A program made the translations under genes and the position numbers. Positions 8,845 to 16,984 of a DNA stretch of 64,000 bases are shown piece after piece. Numbering within the stretch: position 1 is the first letter of the stretch; each line of letters begins with the position of its first letter. The notes beneath the pieces were generated by a model. It was not told where the DNA came from and did no database searches. It saw only the letters and a program-made list of their open reading frames with translations. The stretch comes from Bifidobacterium santillanense (GTDB lineage Bacteria > Actinomycetota > Actinomycetes > Actinomycetales > Bifidobacteriaceae), in the NCBI RefSeq assembly GCF_018555385.1, contig NZ_JAFEJS010000003.1:163418-227417 (forward strand). Direction: 5' to 3'.

Positions 8845-9542
8845 TGCTCCAGGTGATCTGCGGCTTTCTGGCGGGACTCGCGCTCGCCGCGACCGGCTTC
8901 TGGGTCGCCGGCGGCGGCGTGCCCGGACTCGTCGTCTCGCTGGCGCTGGCGGCGCTCGGCTACGTCGCCGGATCGACCCTGACCGAGCCGGAACGCCGCA
9001 TCGGGCACATGCTCGTCTCCGCGCTGCCCAACGGGCAGAAGGCCGCCGATGCTATCGACGCGGCCAACACGCGCCTCAACGCGATCTCGATGCTCGCCAC
9101 GCAGGTGCGCGACCCCGCGGTCAAGGCCGAGGCGGCCGACTTCATCGCCGCGACCCGATCCCTGACCGACTACGTGGCGCGCGACACGTCCGCCTACCCG
9201 ACCCTGCGCCACTACATCACCGTGTACGGCGAGCAGACGCAGAAGCTGCTGCGCTCCTACGTGGACGTCGAATCGTCCGGCGCGCGCGACCAGATGCTCA
9301 AGGCGCGCGGCGAGACCATCGAGGCGCTGCAGGTGCTCGAACGGACCGCGGCCGGCGAGCTGAGCCGCGCGGTGAGCGCCAAGACGCTCGGCATCGCCGC
9401 CGACTCCGACGCGATCCAGCGCCTCGCGAGCATGGACGGGTACGACGCGCCGGCGCCGGCGGCAGTGACTACGCCGGTCGCGCCGGTCGCGGCAACAGGG
9501 GATCCGCAGCCAACGACGAAGCCAACAGGGGAGTCGAGGTAA
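8844..9542 (+). CDS. XpaC-family (5-bromo-4-chloroindolyl phosphate hydrolysis-like) membrane protein
   Basis: 232 aa. Two short hydrophobic segments at the N-terminus (about 1-20 and 26-46) are followed by a cytosolic helical domain of about 140 residues with many Ala, Arg and Glu and a Pro/Thr/Ala-rich tail. XpaC family members typically sit beside telA, as here, and the enzyme activity implied by the family name has little support. The gene starts inside the VWA gene's stop (TGATG) and its own TAA shares a base with the next ATG, so translation is probably coupled. Confidence 0.72.
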   Translation: MLQVICGFLAGLALAATGFWVAGGGVPGLVVSLALAALGYVAGSTLTEPERRIGHMLVSALPNGQKAADAIDAANTRLNAISMLATQVRDPAVKAEAADFIAATRSLTDYVARDTSAYPTLRHYITVYGEQTQKLLRSYVDVESSGARDQMLKARGETIEALQVLERTAAGELSRAVSAKTLGIAADSDAIQRLASMDGYDAPAPAAVTTPVAPVAATGDPQPTTKPTGESR

Positions 9543-10660
9543 TGAAGATGTCCAAATCGAAGATCATCGGGCTCATCGCCCTCCTCGCGATCGTCGCGAT
9601 CCTGGCCGGCACGCTCGTGTGGCGCCAGATCGGGCCGAAGCCGGCCGCGCCCGTCCAACCGGTCGAGACGGTGAACGTCAACGGGTACTTGGGCGGCGAG
9701 AAGATCGGACTGTTCGACGACCCGGTCTTCCTCAAGGCCGCCGCCGCGCAGGGGCTCGACGTGAACTATCGCAAGGCCGGGAGCCTCGCGATGATGACCG
9801 CCGACACCAAGGGCATGGACTACCTGTTCCCGTCCTCGCGCGCCGCCGTCGAATACGGCGCGGCGCAGGGCGTCAAGGCCACGCAGAGCGACATCGTCTT
9901 CAACTCGCCGATCGTCCTGTACACGCACAAGGTCGTTGCCGACGGGCTCGTCGCCGGCGGCATCATGAGCAAAGGCAAGGACGGCGTCTACTCGATGGAC
10001 ATGGCCAAGGCCGTCGACGCGATGCTCGCGAACAAGACCTGGGCCGACGTTGGCTACGCCGCCGGCTACGGCCAGTTCCGCATCGACTCGACCGACCCCG
10101 TCCAGTCGAACTCCGGCAACGAATACGCGGCGCTCATCGCCACCGTGCTCAATGGCGGACAGCCCGCCACTACCGACTCGCTCGCACGCGACGGCGACAA
10201 GATCCGCACGATCTTCGCCAAATCCGGCTGGATGGAGACCTCCAGCGAGGACGCGTTCAACCAGTTCCTCACCCTCGGCGTCGGCTCCAAGCCGATGATG
10301 GTCGGCTACGAATCGCAGATCCTCGACCTCGCCGTCAACCAGCCGTCCGCATTCAAACAGATCAAGGACGACGTCGTCATCGTCTACCCGACCCCGACCG
10401 TGTGGAGCACGCACACGCTCATGGCGCTCGACAAGAAAGGCGAGAAGCTGCTCTCCGTGCTCAAATCGTCCGAGATCCAGAAGCTCGCATGGACCCGTCA
10501 CGGCTTCCGCGCCGCGAACTTCTCCGGCACCGACTCCATCAAGCGGTTCAAGGTCGGCGGCACGCTCGAGCAGGTGACCGCCGTCTCCGAACTGCCACGC
10601 AACAACGCCATGCAGGCGCTCATCGAACTGCTCAAAGGATTGACGCCGCAGCCGCAGTGA
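9542..10660 (+). CDS. Membrane-anchored substrate-binding-like protein, paralogous to the VWA lipoprotein N-domain
   Basis: 372 aa. One N-terminal membrane segment (IIGLIALLAIVAILAGTLVW) is followed by an extracellular binding-protein-like domain. It shares motifs with the N-terminal domain of the VWA lipoprotein two genes upstream: MTADTKGMDYLFPSSRAA matches the DAVWPASS region, and DPVQSNSGNEYAAL matches SATQSNSGASAYLAF. There is no VWA domain. Third gene of the operon, with one-base stop/start overlaps upstream. Ligand unknown; it may work with the VWA protein at the surface. Confidence 0.8.
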   Translation: MKMSKSKIIGLIALLAIVAILAGTLVWRQIGPKPAAPVQPVETVNVNGYLGGEKIGLFDDPVFLKAAAAQGLDVNYRKAGSLAMMTADTKGMDYLFPSSRAAVEYGAAQGVKATQSDIVFNSPIVLYTHKVVADGLVAGGIMSKGKDGVYSMDMAKAVDAMLANKTWADVGYAAGYGQFRIDSTDPVQSNSGNEYAALIATVLNGGQPATTDSLARDGDKIRTIFAKSGWMETSSEDAFNQFLTLGVGSKPMMVGYESQILDLAVNQPSAFKQIKDDVVIVYPTPTVWSTHTLMALDKKGEKLLSVLKSSEIQKLAWTRHGFRAANFSGTDSIKRFKVGGTLEQVTAVSELPRNNAMQALIELLKGLTPQPQ

Positions 10661-10700
10661 CGCTGCCCCCGATCCACCCTCCTGAGAAAGGAATCCGATA

Positions 10701-11885
10701 ATGGCCAAGCAAATCTCACTCGCCGACCTCGCCGGCGGCAACGCCGTCACCAACCCTGCGCTCGCGGGAGCCAACGCCGCCGGCGCCGCGAACGGCGACC
10801 TCGTCCCCACCGCATCCGAGGCGGCCGCGGACTCCGCCAGCCTCACCCCCGACCAGCAGATCGCCAAGCTCCCCGCGGCCGATCAACAGGCCGTCGCCCA
10901 GATGGCCGATCAGATCGACTTCACGCGTGACGGCATCGAATCTAGCTACGGCAAGGACGCGCAACGCGCCACCTCCAGCTTCGCCGACGAGATCCTCTCC
11001 GAAACCCGCTCCAAGGACACCGGCGAGGCCGGCGAACTGCTCAACACGATGCTCGTGACGATCGACGAGGCCGAACTCGGCGGCTTCCGCAAGATCCCGA
11101 TCCTCGGCCAGGTCGCCGTCTCCATCGACAAGCTGCGCCGCCGCTACCAGAAGGTCGACGCGCAGATCGACGAGATCATCACCAAGCTCGAGGCCGCGCA
11201 GTCCCGGCTCGTCGCCGACATCTCCATGTACAACACGATGTACGAGCAGAACGCCCAGCAGTACCGCGAGCTCAAGATCACCGTGCTCGCCGGCAAGAAG
11301 GCGCTCGCCGACTTCCGCGCCCAGCAGCTGCCCGGGCTCGAGGCGCAGGCCGAGCAGAGCGGCGATCCGATGCAGGCGCAGATCCTCAAGGACTTCAAAT
11401 CCAAGCTCGACCGCTTCGAGAAGCGTCTCGACGACCTCGACCGCATCGGCGTGGTGACGCTGCAGACCGCACCGCAGATCAAGATCATCCAGAACGCCGA
11501 CCAGACCATTGTCGACAAGATCGACACGACCATCTCCACGACGATCCCGGTGTGGAAGTCGCAGATGGTGATCGCGCTGGGCCTGTCCAACCAGAAGAAG
11601 GCCCTCGATCTGCAGAACAAGGCCGACGACGTGACCAACAAGCTGCTGCAGCGCAACGCCGCCGCCATGCACAAGGGCGCGGTCGCCGCAGAGAAGGCCA
11701 ACCAGCGCTCCGTGGTCGAGATCGAGACGCTCGAGAAGATCAACTCCGAGCTCATCGCCACGCTCAAGGAGACCGTGCAGATCCAGCAGCAGGGCAAGGC
11801 GAACCGCGAGGCCGCTCAGGTCAAGATGCGTCAGATCGAATCCGACTTGAAGAGCGCCCTCATCGAGTCCGCCCAGACGATGTGA
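10701..11885 (+). CDS. Toxic anion resistance protein TelA family
   Basis: 394 aa, mostly helical and soluble. After an Ala-rich first 60 residues comes the TelA domain, with long helices rich in Gln, Lys and Asp (KIPILGQVAVSIDKLRRRYQ, VALGLSNQKKALDLQNKADD-like segments) and a terminal coiled coil. TelA/KlaA proteins are linked to tellurite and phage or colicin resistance and lie beside XpaC homologues, as here. The exact molecular role is not known. The start has GAGAAAGGA about 7 bases upstream and lies 40 bases after the preceding gene, the last of the four-gene operon. A very long inverted repeat follows the stop. Confidence 0.9.
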   Translation: MAKQISLADLAGGNAVTNPALAGANAAGAANGDLVPTASEAAADSASLTPDQQIAKLPAADQQAVAQMADQIDFTRDGIESSYGKDAQRATSSFADEILSETRSKDTGEAGELLNTMLVTIDEAELGGFRKIPILGQVAVSIDKLRRRYQKVDAQIDEIITKLEAAQSRLVADISMYNTMYEQNAQQYRELKITVLAGKKALADFRAQQLPGLEAQAEQSGDPMQAQILKDFKSKLDRFEKRLDDLDRIGVVTLQTAPQIKIIQNADQTIVDKIDTTISTTIPVWKSQMVIALGLSNQKKALDLQNKADDVTNKLLQRNAAAMHKGAVAAEKANQRSVVEIETLEKINSELIATLKETVQIQQQGKANREAAQVKMRQIESDLKSALIESAQTM

Positions 11886-11904
11886 GTCGGCTTTCTTCGT
11901 TATC

Positions 11905-12082
11905 AGGGGTACTTCGCGGGGCTGCGGACGTCCATCTCGCTTACAAGGGGTACCTGTCTCCGGTATGCGCGCCTGATAACGGCTCGGTCGCAATGCGGTC
12001 AAGCCGTTCGAGAGGCGTGATACTACGGACAGATACCCCTCGTAAGCGAGATGGACGTCCGCAGCCCCCGTAAAGTACCCCT
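11905..12082. repeat. Long inverted repeat, arms 54-55 bp
   Basis: The left arm 11905-11958 pairs with the right arm 12028-12082 with only a handful of mismatches and one base gap. Each arm begins and ends with a copy of AGGGGTAC (left copies at 11905 and 11946). The 69-base loop contains more symmetry: GTTATCAGG at 11899 pairs with CCTGATAAC at 11972. It lies between the convergent telA and the small membrane gene, so it could also end transcription from both sides. Confidence 0.9.
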
Positions 12083-12092
12083 CGAAGGCCAG

Positions 12093-12419
12093 TTACTTCC
12101 CCTGATTCCGGTGGTCGGAATGGGGTGGGGTGCGCCTGCCGGTGAACGGTTCGAGCAGTGTGTTCGGGTCGGAGACGCCGAGCATCTGGCGGCCGCCGGT
12201 CTTCTCCGGATGACGCGCGATGATCGCCATCGAGATGCCGCCCGGCACCATGATGATCGCGAAGATCGCCGCCAGCCCCCAGCTCACCGCGAATCCGAGC
12301 GCCAGGAAGATCGCGACCGCCGCCGCGACCGTGCCGATGAGCATCCATACGGCCTTGTTGGCCTTGCCGGATGCCTGCCTATCCGTCTCAGCGGTCTTGC
12401 CGCCGTCGATGTGCTTCAT
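12093..12419 (-). CDS. Small two-helix membrane protein of unknown function
   Basis: 108 aa. A hydrophilic N-terminus (MKHIDGGKTAETDRQ) is followed by two adjacent membrane segments (about residues 27-46 and 50-70, WMLIGTVAAAVAIFLALG and WGLAAIFAIIMVPGGISMAII) and a polar basic tail. I do not recognise the family. The reading frame stays open further upstream, but ATG 12419 is preferred because TATGCT (12427-12432) lies 7 bases before it, matching the leaderless promoters nearby. It is divergent from the EamA transporter with a 94-base shared promoter region. Confidence 0.6.
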   Translation of the reverse strand: MKHIDGGKTAETDRQASGKANKAVWMLIGTVAAAVAIFLALGFAVSWGLAAIFAIIMVPGGISMAIIARHPEKTGGRQMLGVSDPNTLLEPFTGRRTPPHSDHRNQGK

Positions 12420-12426
12420 GGTCCCC

Positions 12427-12432
12427 AGCATA
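12427..12432 (-). promoter_or_regulatory. -10 box TATGCT, probable leaderless promoter
   Basis: TATGCT on the minus strand lies 7 bases before the ATG at 12419. Confidence 0.45.
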
Positions 12433-12500
12433 GGACCGGAGCATCCATTCGGGAGCCGCGGCGGGGATCCGTGGCGTGCGGGGCGCAATACCGTTACGAC

Positions 12501-12506
12501 TAAGCT
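12501..12506 (+). promoter_or_regulatory. -10 box TAAGCT, probable leaderless promoter
   Basis: TAAGCT ends 7 bases before ATG 12514 and so decides the start of the EamA gene. Confidence 0.5.
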
Positions 12507-12513
12507 GGGCTCC

Positions 12514-13470
12514 ATGAGTGAGAAGAGGGATGGGGCCGCCGGCACTGCGGCGACCGGAACCGCCGACAAGCGCACGCCGACGTTCGAGCGCACGCCGAAG
12601 GATCTGCTGGTCGGCGCCGCGCTGGTACTGCTTGGCGGCGTCATGTGGGGCTGCAACGCCACCGTCTCCAAGGTGCTGATGGGCGACTACCACGTCGATC
12701 CGATGTGGCTCGCCTGCGTGCGCGAGCTGCTCGCCGGCGTCCTGTTCATCGCCGTCGCCGCCGTGCGCACGCCGAGGCTCCTGACCGGGGCGCTGCGCGA
12801 CCGTAAGGGCTGGCCGTGGTTCGTCGCCTGCTCGCTGGTGTGCGTGCTGCTCGTGCAGGTCGCCTACCTCTCCTCGATCGACTGGACCAACGCCGGCACC
12901 GCCACCGTGCTGCAGGCGTTGAATCTCCTGTTCGTACTCGCGTATGTGTGTCTGCGCGGCCGCCGATGGCCTGGGCTGCGCGAGGGAATCGGCGTCGCGC
13001 TCGCGTTCGGCGGCACCGCGCTCATCGCCACCGGCGGCGACCCGTCGTCGCTCAAACTGCCGCTGATCGGCCTCGTGTGGGGACTCGTCAACGCGCTCGC
13101 GACCGCCGCGATGGGCATCATGCCGGTCCGGCTCATCGCCCGATGGGGCAACATGGTCGTCAACGGCGTGATGTTCATCATCTCGGGCATCGTGCTGCTG
13201 CCGGTCGTGCGCCCGTGGGCCGGATCGCCGTCGTTCGATGCGCTCGGCCTGCTGCTCATGGCCTACACGGTCGTGTTCGGCACGTTCGGCGCGTTCGCGC
13301 TCTATCTGGCCGGAGTGATGCGCATCGGCGCCATGCGCACGACGATGCTCGGCACCAGCGAGCCGGTCGCGGCGACCGTCTCCTCGGTGGTGTTCCTCGG
13401 TGCGGTGTTCACCCCGACCGACCTGATCGGCTTCGTGATGATCCTGACGATGGTCTTCCTCGTGCGCTGA
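12514..13470 (+). CDS. EamA/DMT-superfamily transporter
   Basis: 318 aa with about ten hydrophobic segments and two EamA repeats. The first repeat opens with LVGAALVLLGGVMWGCNATVSKVLM near residue 30; the second with LPLIGLVWGLVNALATAAMGIMPVRL near 185. The closing segment LGTSEPVAATVSSVVFLGAVFTPTDLIGFVMILTMVFLVR is typical for the family. It is an inner-membrane exporter or importer of small metabolites; the substrate cannot be inferred. The start is set by a -10 box 7 bases upstream rather than by a ribosome site. No obvious operon partner. Confidence 0.9.
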   Translation: MSEKRDGAAGTAATGTADKRTPTFERTPKDLLVGAALVLLGGVMWGCNATVSKVLMGDYHVDPMWLACVRELLAGVLFIAVAAVRTPRLLTGALRDRKGWPWFVACSLVCVLLVQVAYLSSIDWTNAGTATVLQALNLLFVLAYVCLRGRRWPGLREGIGVALAFGGTALIATGGDPSSLKLPLIGLVWGLVNALATAAMGIMPVRLIARWGNMVVNGVMFIISGIVLLPVVRPWAGSPSFDALGLLLMAYTVVFGTFGAFALYLAGVMRIGAMRTTMLGTSEPVAATVSSVVFLGAVFTPTDLIGFVMILTMVFLVR

Positions 13471-14330
13471 CCGGACGTGAGGGTGTGATGCCGAGCTGGC
13501 CAGCCGGCCTCTGGCCGGGTTTGGCCGCTGGTCGGTGCTGCCCGTCGGATGCTGGGCCGGGTGCCGGGTGCCGGGTGCTGGGTGCCGGGTGCTGGGTGCC
13601 GGGGTGCTGGGTGCCGGGTGCCGGGCTGGCCGACGGCCAGTGGGTGGGCACTTCTGGCCCGTTCGACGCATCGGGACTATTGTCGGTGGTGCCGGTCGGT
13701 CGGCTGTTTGTGCCGTCCGGCAAATACGGAGGTACGCCAATTGGTTTCCTGTCGCCAATCCGCGGCTCCGCGTTGGGCCGGGCTGGCGATCTGGAACCCG
13801 CCAATCCGCAGTGTGGGCCGGGGCGTGGCGTACTAAGCCGCGCCCCGGTTCTCGTCTGATCCGGGGTTTGCACGTCCGATTCCGGGTTTGCTGGTTGGCT
13901 CCGGGGGTTGCACGGTTGGCTCCAGGTTTTGCACGTCCGATTCCGGGGTTTGCACGGTTGACTCCGGGACATGTATCACTTTTCCGTTACTAACCCCGGA
14001 GTGATGCGTGATGGAGACGGAGTGATGCGTGATGAAGGCGGAGCGAGGCGTGCGAAGCCCGGAGGATGCACGTGACTTCTGACTTCATTCTTGCTCAGCG
14101 GGACTGCAGGTGCGCTCGGCTCCGTTCTCGCTTGTTGCTCGGTAGTGGTTGTTTGCCGGGTGGTTGTTCGCCGAGTAGCTGCTTGCCGGGGTGGTTGTTC
14201 GCCGGGGTCTCGATAGGCGCATGCCCTCGACGTGCCGGTGTAGGATGCGCTGGTCGACAAGGGCGTCCTCGTCATGACGAATGCTCGTCGTGGGCGAACG
14301 CCCTCGGCGCGCCGGTGTAGGGTGGGGCGC
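13471..14330. other. 860-bp intergenic space with several repeat types
   Basis: No convincing gene. Contents: a 7-bp tandem repeat (GGGTGCC/GGGTGCT, nine units at 13559-13622 with one base slip); a roughly 20-bp degenerate tandem repeat at 13865-13968 in which GCACGTCCGATTCCGG recurs at 13870 and 13931 (61-bp offset); GGAGTGATGCGTGATG repeated near 14000-14036; a GTTTGCCGGGTGGTTGTTCG-like repeat at about 14145-14210; and a duplicated promoter segment at 14226 and 14300 just before msrAB. Confidence 0.75.
14318..14323 (+). promoter_or_regulatory. -10 box TAGGGT of msrAB, with an upstream duplicate
   Basis: TAGGGT ends 7 bases before ATG 14331. The block CCCTCGRCGYGCCGGTGTAGG is present twice, about 74 bases apart (14226 with TAGGAT, 14300 with TAGGGT), so the promoter appears duplicated. 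Confidence 0.5.
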
Positions 14331-15293
14331 ATGAGTGACAACACCGCATCGCACAACGAAATCGCATACTTCGCCGGCGGCTGCTTCTGGGGCCTCGAAC
14401 GCTACTTCCAGAACGTCGACGGCGTGACCGACACGACCGTCGGCTACGCGCAGTCCACGGTCGAGAACCCCACCTATGAGCAGGTCTGTTCCGGCGCGAC
14501 CGACGCCGCCGAAACCGTCAAGGTCGAGTTCGATCCGTCGCGCGTGAGCCTGCGCACGCTCGCGCTGCTGTTCCTCGAGGTGATCGACCCGTTCTCCGTC
14601 GACCAGCAGGGCGAGGACAGGGGACGCCAGTACCGCACCGGCATGTTCTTCACGTCCGACGCCCAGAAGTCGGTGTACATCGCCGCGATCGAGCAGCTCA
14701 TCGACCGCATCCCGCAGCGTCCGGCCGTGCTCATCGAGGAGCTGCGCAACTTCTATCCGGCCGAGGCGAACCATCAGGACTACCTGATCAACAACCCCAG
14801 CGGCTACTGCCACATCCCGCTCGCCGCGATCGCGAACGTGAAGCGTCGTCAGAAGTACGTCGGCAAGATCTGGGACCTGACGCTCGAGCAGTTCGCCGTG
14901 ACGCAGAACGCCGCCACCGAGCGTCCGTTCGTCAACGAGTACGACCACACGTTCGAGCCGGGCATCTACGTGGACGTCGTCAGCGGCGAGCCGCTGTTCT
15001 CCTCGCGCGACAAGTTCGACTCCGGCTGCGGCTGGCCCGCGTTCTCCAAGCCACTCCGCGCCGATCTGGTGACCGAGCATGAGGACGACCGCGTGCCGGG
15101 CCGTCCGCGCATCGAGATCCGCACCTCGGACACCCAGATCCATCTGGGCCACGTCTTCACCGATGGTCCCGCGGACCGCGGCGGCCTGCGCTACTGCATG
15201 AACAGCGCGTCCCTGCGCTTCGTGCCGCGCTCGCGCATGGAGGAGGAAGGCTACGCCGACTGGATTCCCGCCGTCGACGGAGATGAGAAGTAG
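14331..15293 (+). CDS. msrAB: Bifunctional peptide methionine sulfoxide reductase MsrA/MsrB
   Basis: 320 aa fusion. The MsrA domain (about 8-165) has the catalytic motif GGCFWG with Cys18; it reduces the S epimer of methionine sulfoxide. The MsrB domain (about 180-310) handles the R epimer and shows [25 protein letters not shown] and the catalytic Cys in RYCMNS. The zinc-binding CxxC pairs of some MsrB proteins are absent; [14 protein letters not shown] stands in their place, as in other fused MsrAB enzymes. It is probably cytosolic, since no signal peptide is seen. ATG 14331 follows a TAGGGT box by 7 bases. Confidence 0.95.
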   Translation: MSDNTASHNEIAYFAGGCFWGLERYFQNVDGVTDTTVGYAQSTVENPTYEQVCSGATDAAETVKVEFDPSRVSLRTLALLFLEVIDPFSVDQQGEDRGRQYRTGMFFTSDAQKSVYIAAIEQLIDRIPQRPAVLIEELRNFYPAEANHQDYLINNPSGYCHIPLAAIANVKRRQKYVGKIWDLTLEQFAVTQNAATERPFVNEYDHTFEPGIYVDVVSGEPLFSSRDKFDSGCGWPAFSKPLRADLVTEHEDDRVPGRPRIEIRTSDTQIHLGHVFTDGPADRGGLRYCMNSASLRFVPRSRMEEEGYADWIPAVDGDEK

Positions 15294-15618
15294 GCGGCGG
15301 CAGCGCTAGGTCATTGATCGGGACCTGCCGATAGTGCGGCGACGTTCCACGTCGGTAGGCCCCGGTCGGCCTCGGCTGGTGAACGGCATCGGGCGTGCAT
15401 GAACCGCGGCGTACTGTAGCCCCCGACGTGCCTTCGGTACAGCGCACACGTGAGTCATTCGAGCGTGGTCCGGCGTCAGAAAAGGCTGGGCAGGACGGTC
15501 AAACTAATCCACGACACACCCGGATAAGACCCACGTTTTGACCCTTAACCCAGCGCACGCGTAGTCGTTCGAGCGTGGTCACGGCATCGGTCGGTTCGGG
15601 CTGATGCGGAGAAAGCAA
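15294..15618. other. Intergenic space with a 40-bp direct repeat
   Basis: No gene seen. A roughly 40-bp sequence (AGCGCACRCG...TTCGAGCGTGGTC...) occurs at 15440-15479 and again at 15551-15590. Its core CGTTCGAGCGTGGT also appears at 43082. Confidence 0.6.
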
Positions 15619-15648
15619 AAGGGCTGGAACCTTTCGGTTCCAGCCCTT
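15619..15648 (-). terminator. Intrinsic terminator of tRNA-Leu
   Basis: A perfect 13-bp stem (15619-15631 with 15636-15648) and a 4-base loop, followed on the minus strand by TTTTGCTTT. It begins 7 bases after the tRNA. Confidence 0.9.
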
Positions 15649-15654
15649 ACTTGC

Positions 15655-15740
15655 TGGTGCGAGTGGAGGGAGTTGAACCCTCACGAGCATACACTCACTG
15701 CCACCTGAAGACAGCGCGTCTACCATTCCGCCACACTCGC
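15655..15740 (-). tRNA. tRNA-Leu (anticodon CAG)
   Basis: 86 bases including an encoded 3' CCA. The 7-bp acceptor stem is GCGAGTG/CACTCGC. The anticodon stem CTGTC/GGCAG closes the loop TTCAGGT, giving anticodon CAG. A long variable arm (class II tRNA) precedes the T arm AGGGTTCAACTCCCT. It is a stand-alone gene with its own terminator. Confidence 0.95.
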
Positions 15741-16008
15741 GAACAAGCAGATAATTTAGCACAGCCTTCCGCATAAGGGCAAATCTGAGGGTCCTTACGG
15801 CGTGTCGCCTTTATTTGCAAGGGTTTGTTCTACTGTGGTTCGCCTTCGCCGGCAACTTCCTTTGGGAAAACACGGTCCGAAATCGTCTGATTCGGAGGGG
15901 ACGCAGGTGGCGTGTACGGCAAGTCGTCCACACGCGAGCCCATTCGGAGCGGGCGTGCGGGCGTGTGAACGTCGGGGTGCGGGAGCGGGGTGTGAACGTG
16001 CGGGGTGC
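15741..16008. other. Intergenic space upstream of tRNA-Leu
   Basis: No gene seen. The AT-rich stretch near 15750 supplies a plausible minus-strand promoter for the tRNA (TAAATT or TTATCT). Bases 15950-16008 are a G-rich degenerate repeat (GTGTGAACGT...GGGGTGCGGG twice). Confidence 0.5.
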
Positions 16009-16045
16009 GGGGGCGCCACGCAGGCTTGGCACACGTGGCGCCCCC
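16009..16045 (-). terminator. Hairpin after the nitroreductase gene
   Basis: A perfect 12-bp GC-rich stem (16009-16020 with 16034-16045) lies 12 bases beyond the nitroreductase stop. There is no T-run, so this is a probable rather than a certain terminator. Confidence 0.6.
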
Positions 16046-16056
16046 CGCGACGCGAT

Positions 16057-16971
16057 CTACCGCCACTCGACCCGGTGCGGTGCCGCGCCGATCTCGAAGT
16101 GGTACTTGGCACAACCCAGGCCGACGTGGGCGAACAGGCCGTCGAGCGCCTCGGCCGTGACCGTGCCGTCGGACGGGTGGAGCGTGAAGTGGAACGGCTG
16201 CTGGCTCAGCGACGTGGGTGCCGCCATCGCGGCCTCCATGCCTGCCCTGAACCAGTCGGGGACGTCCGCAAGGGGAGTGGCGGCGGCATCGGCATCAGTG
16301 TCGCCGGCGTCCCCGGATGCGCGCGGCTCCCCGGCGATGCCGTCGGGCGCGGAGGAACCGCCCTCGATGCTCGCCAGCTCCTCCATCGGCTTGGTGCGGC
16401 GTCGCCCGCCGGGGCGCGCGCCGTGGCCGAACGCGATCACCCACACGACCGATTCGCCGGCGTCCGCGTCCAGCGTCCACCACGCGTCGTCCGCGCTCAC
16501 GGCCTCGGCGCCGTCCAGCACGGCCCAGGATGTGTCCAATCCCAGCTGCACGGCGCGCAGGACGAGCCGTTCGCCGTAGTAGCCCACGCGCTCCTGCAGC
16601 GCGGCCGCGGCCTGCGAGACGGGCGTGCCCTCCGCGTCCTTGAACGACTGCAGGGTGGTGGCGGCATCGCCCGATCGCGTGGCGCCGCCAGCGCCGTTCG
16701 CGTCGGTCTCGCCGTCGTCGTTCGCGCTCCCGCTCCCGACCGCGCCGACCAGCGCGATCGCGTTGTGCACGCCCTTGAACCGCCCGTAGTGCGTCTTCAG
16801 GCCGAGGAACGCGTCGTCCAGTCCCGCGGCCATCTGGATGTGCAGTCCCGACTCGGCATTGCAGGCGTCGATTTCGGCCTGCAACGCGGCCAGCACGTCC
16901 GGTGCGACCGGTTCGTCGGTATACGCGCGGATGGCGTGGCGCGCGTCGATCGCCTCAAGAAGACTCGTCAT
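16057..16971 (-). CDS. Nitroreductase-family flavoprotein
   Basis: 304 aa. The N-terminus has the nitroreductase start (LLEAIDARHAIRAYTDEPV), and the middle has the FMN-binding pattern VGYYGERLVLRAVQLGLDTSW; the C-terminus includes ...GMEAAMAAPTSLSQQPFHF..., which resembles the substrate/FMN loop. It would reduce nitro compounds or quinones with NAD(P)H. Two low-complexity Gly/Ala/Asp insertions (about residues 78-105 and 210-235) make it longer than the usual 200-220 aa. It begins 13 bases after tgt and is probably co-transcribed; a functional tie to tRNA modification is not evident. A hairpin follows the stop. Confidence 0.8.
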   Translation of the reverse strand: MTSLLEAIDARHAIRAYTDEPVAPDVLAALQAEIDACNAESGLHIQMAAGLDDAFLGLKTHYGRFKGVHNAIALVGAVGSGSANDDGETDANGAGGATRSGDAATTLQSFKDAEGTPVSQAAAALQERVGYYGERLVLRAVQLGLDTSWAVLDGAEAVSADDAWWTLDADAGESVVWVIAFGHGARPGGRRRTKPMEELASIEGGSSAPDGIAGEPRASGDAGDTDADAAATPLADVPDWFRAGMEAAMAAPTSLSQQPFHFTLHPSDGTVTAEALDGLFAHVGLGCAKYHFEIGAAPHRVEWR

Positions 16972-16984
16972 GACGTAACCTCCG

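Noticed and set aside
12093..12671. 192-residue version of the small membrane protein
   Set aside because: The upstream extension overlaps the divergent EamA gene and promoter; a -10 box supports ATG 12419.
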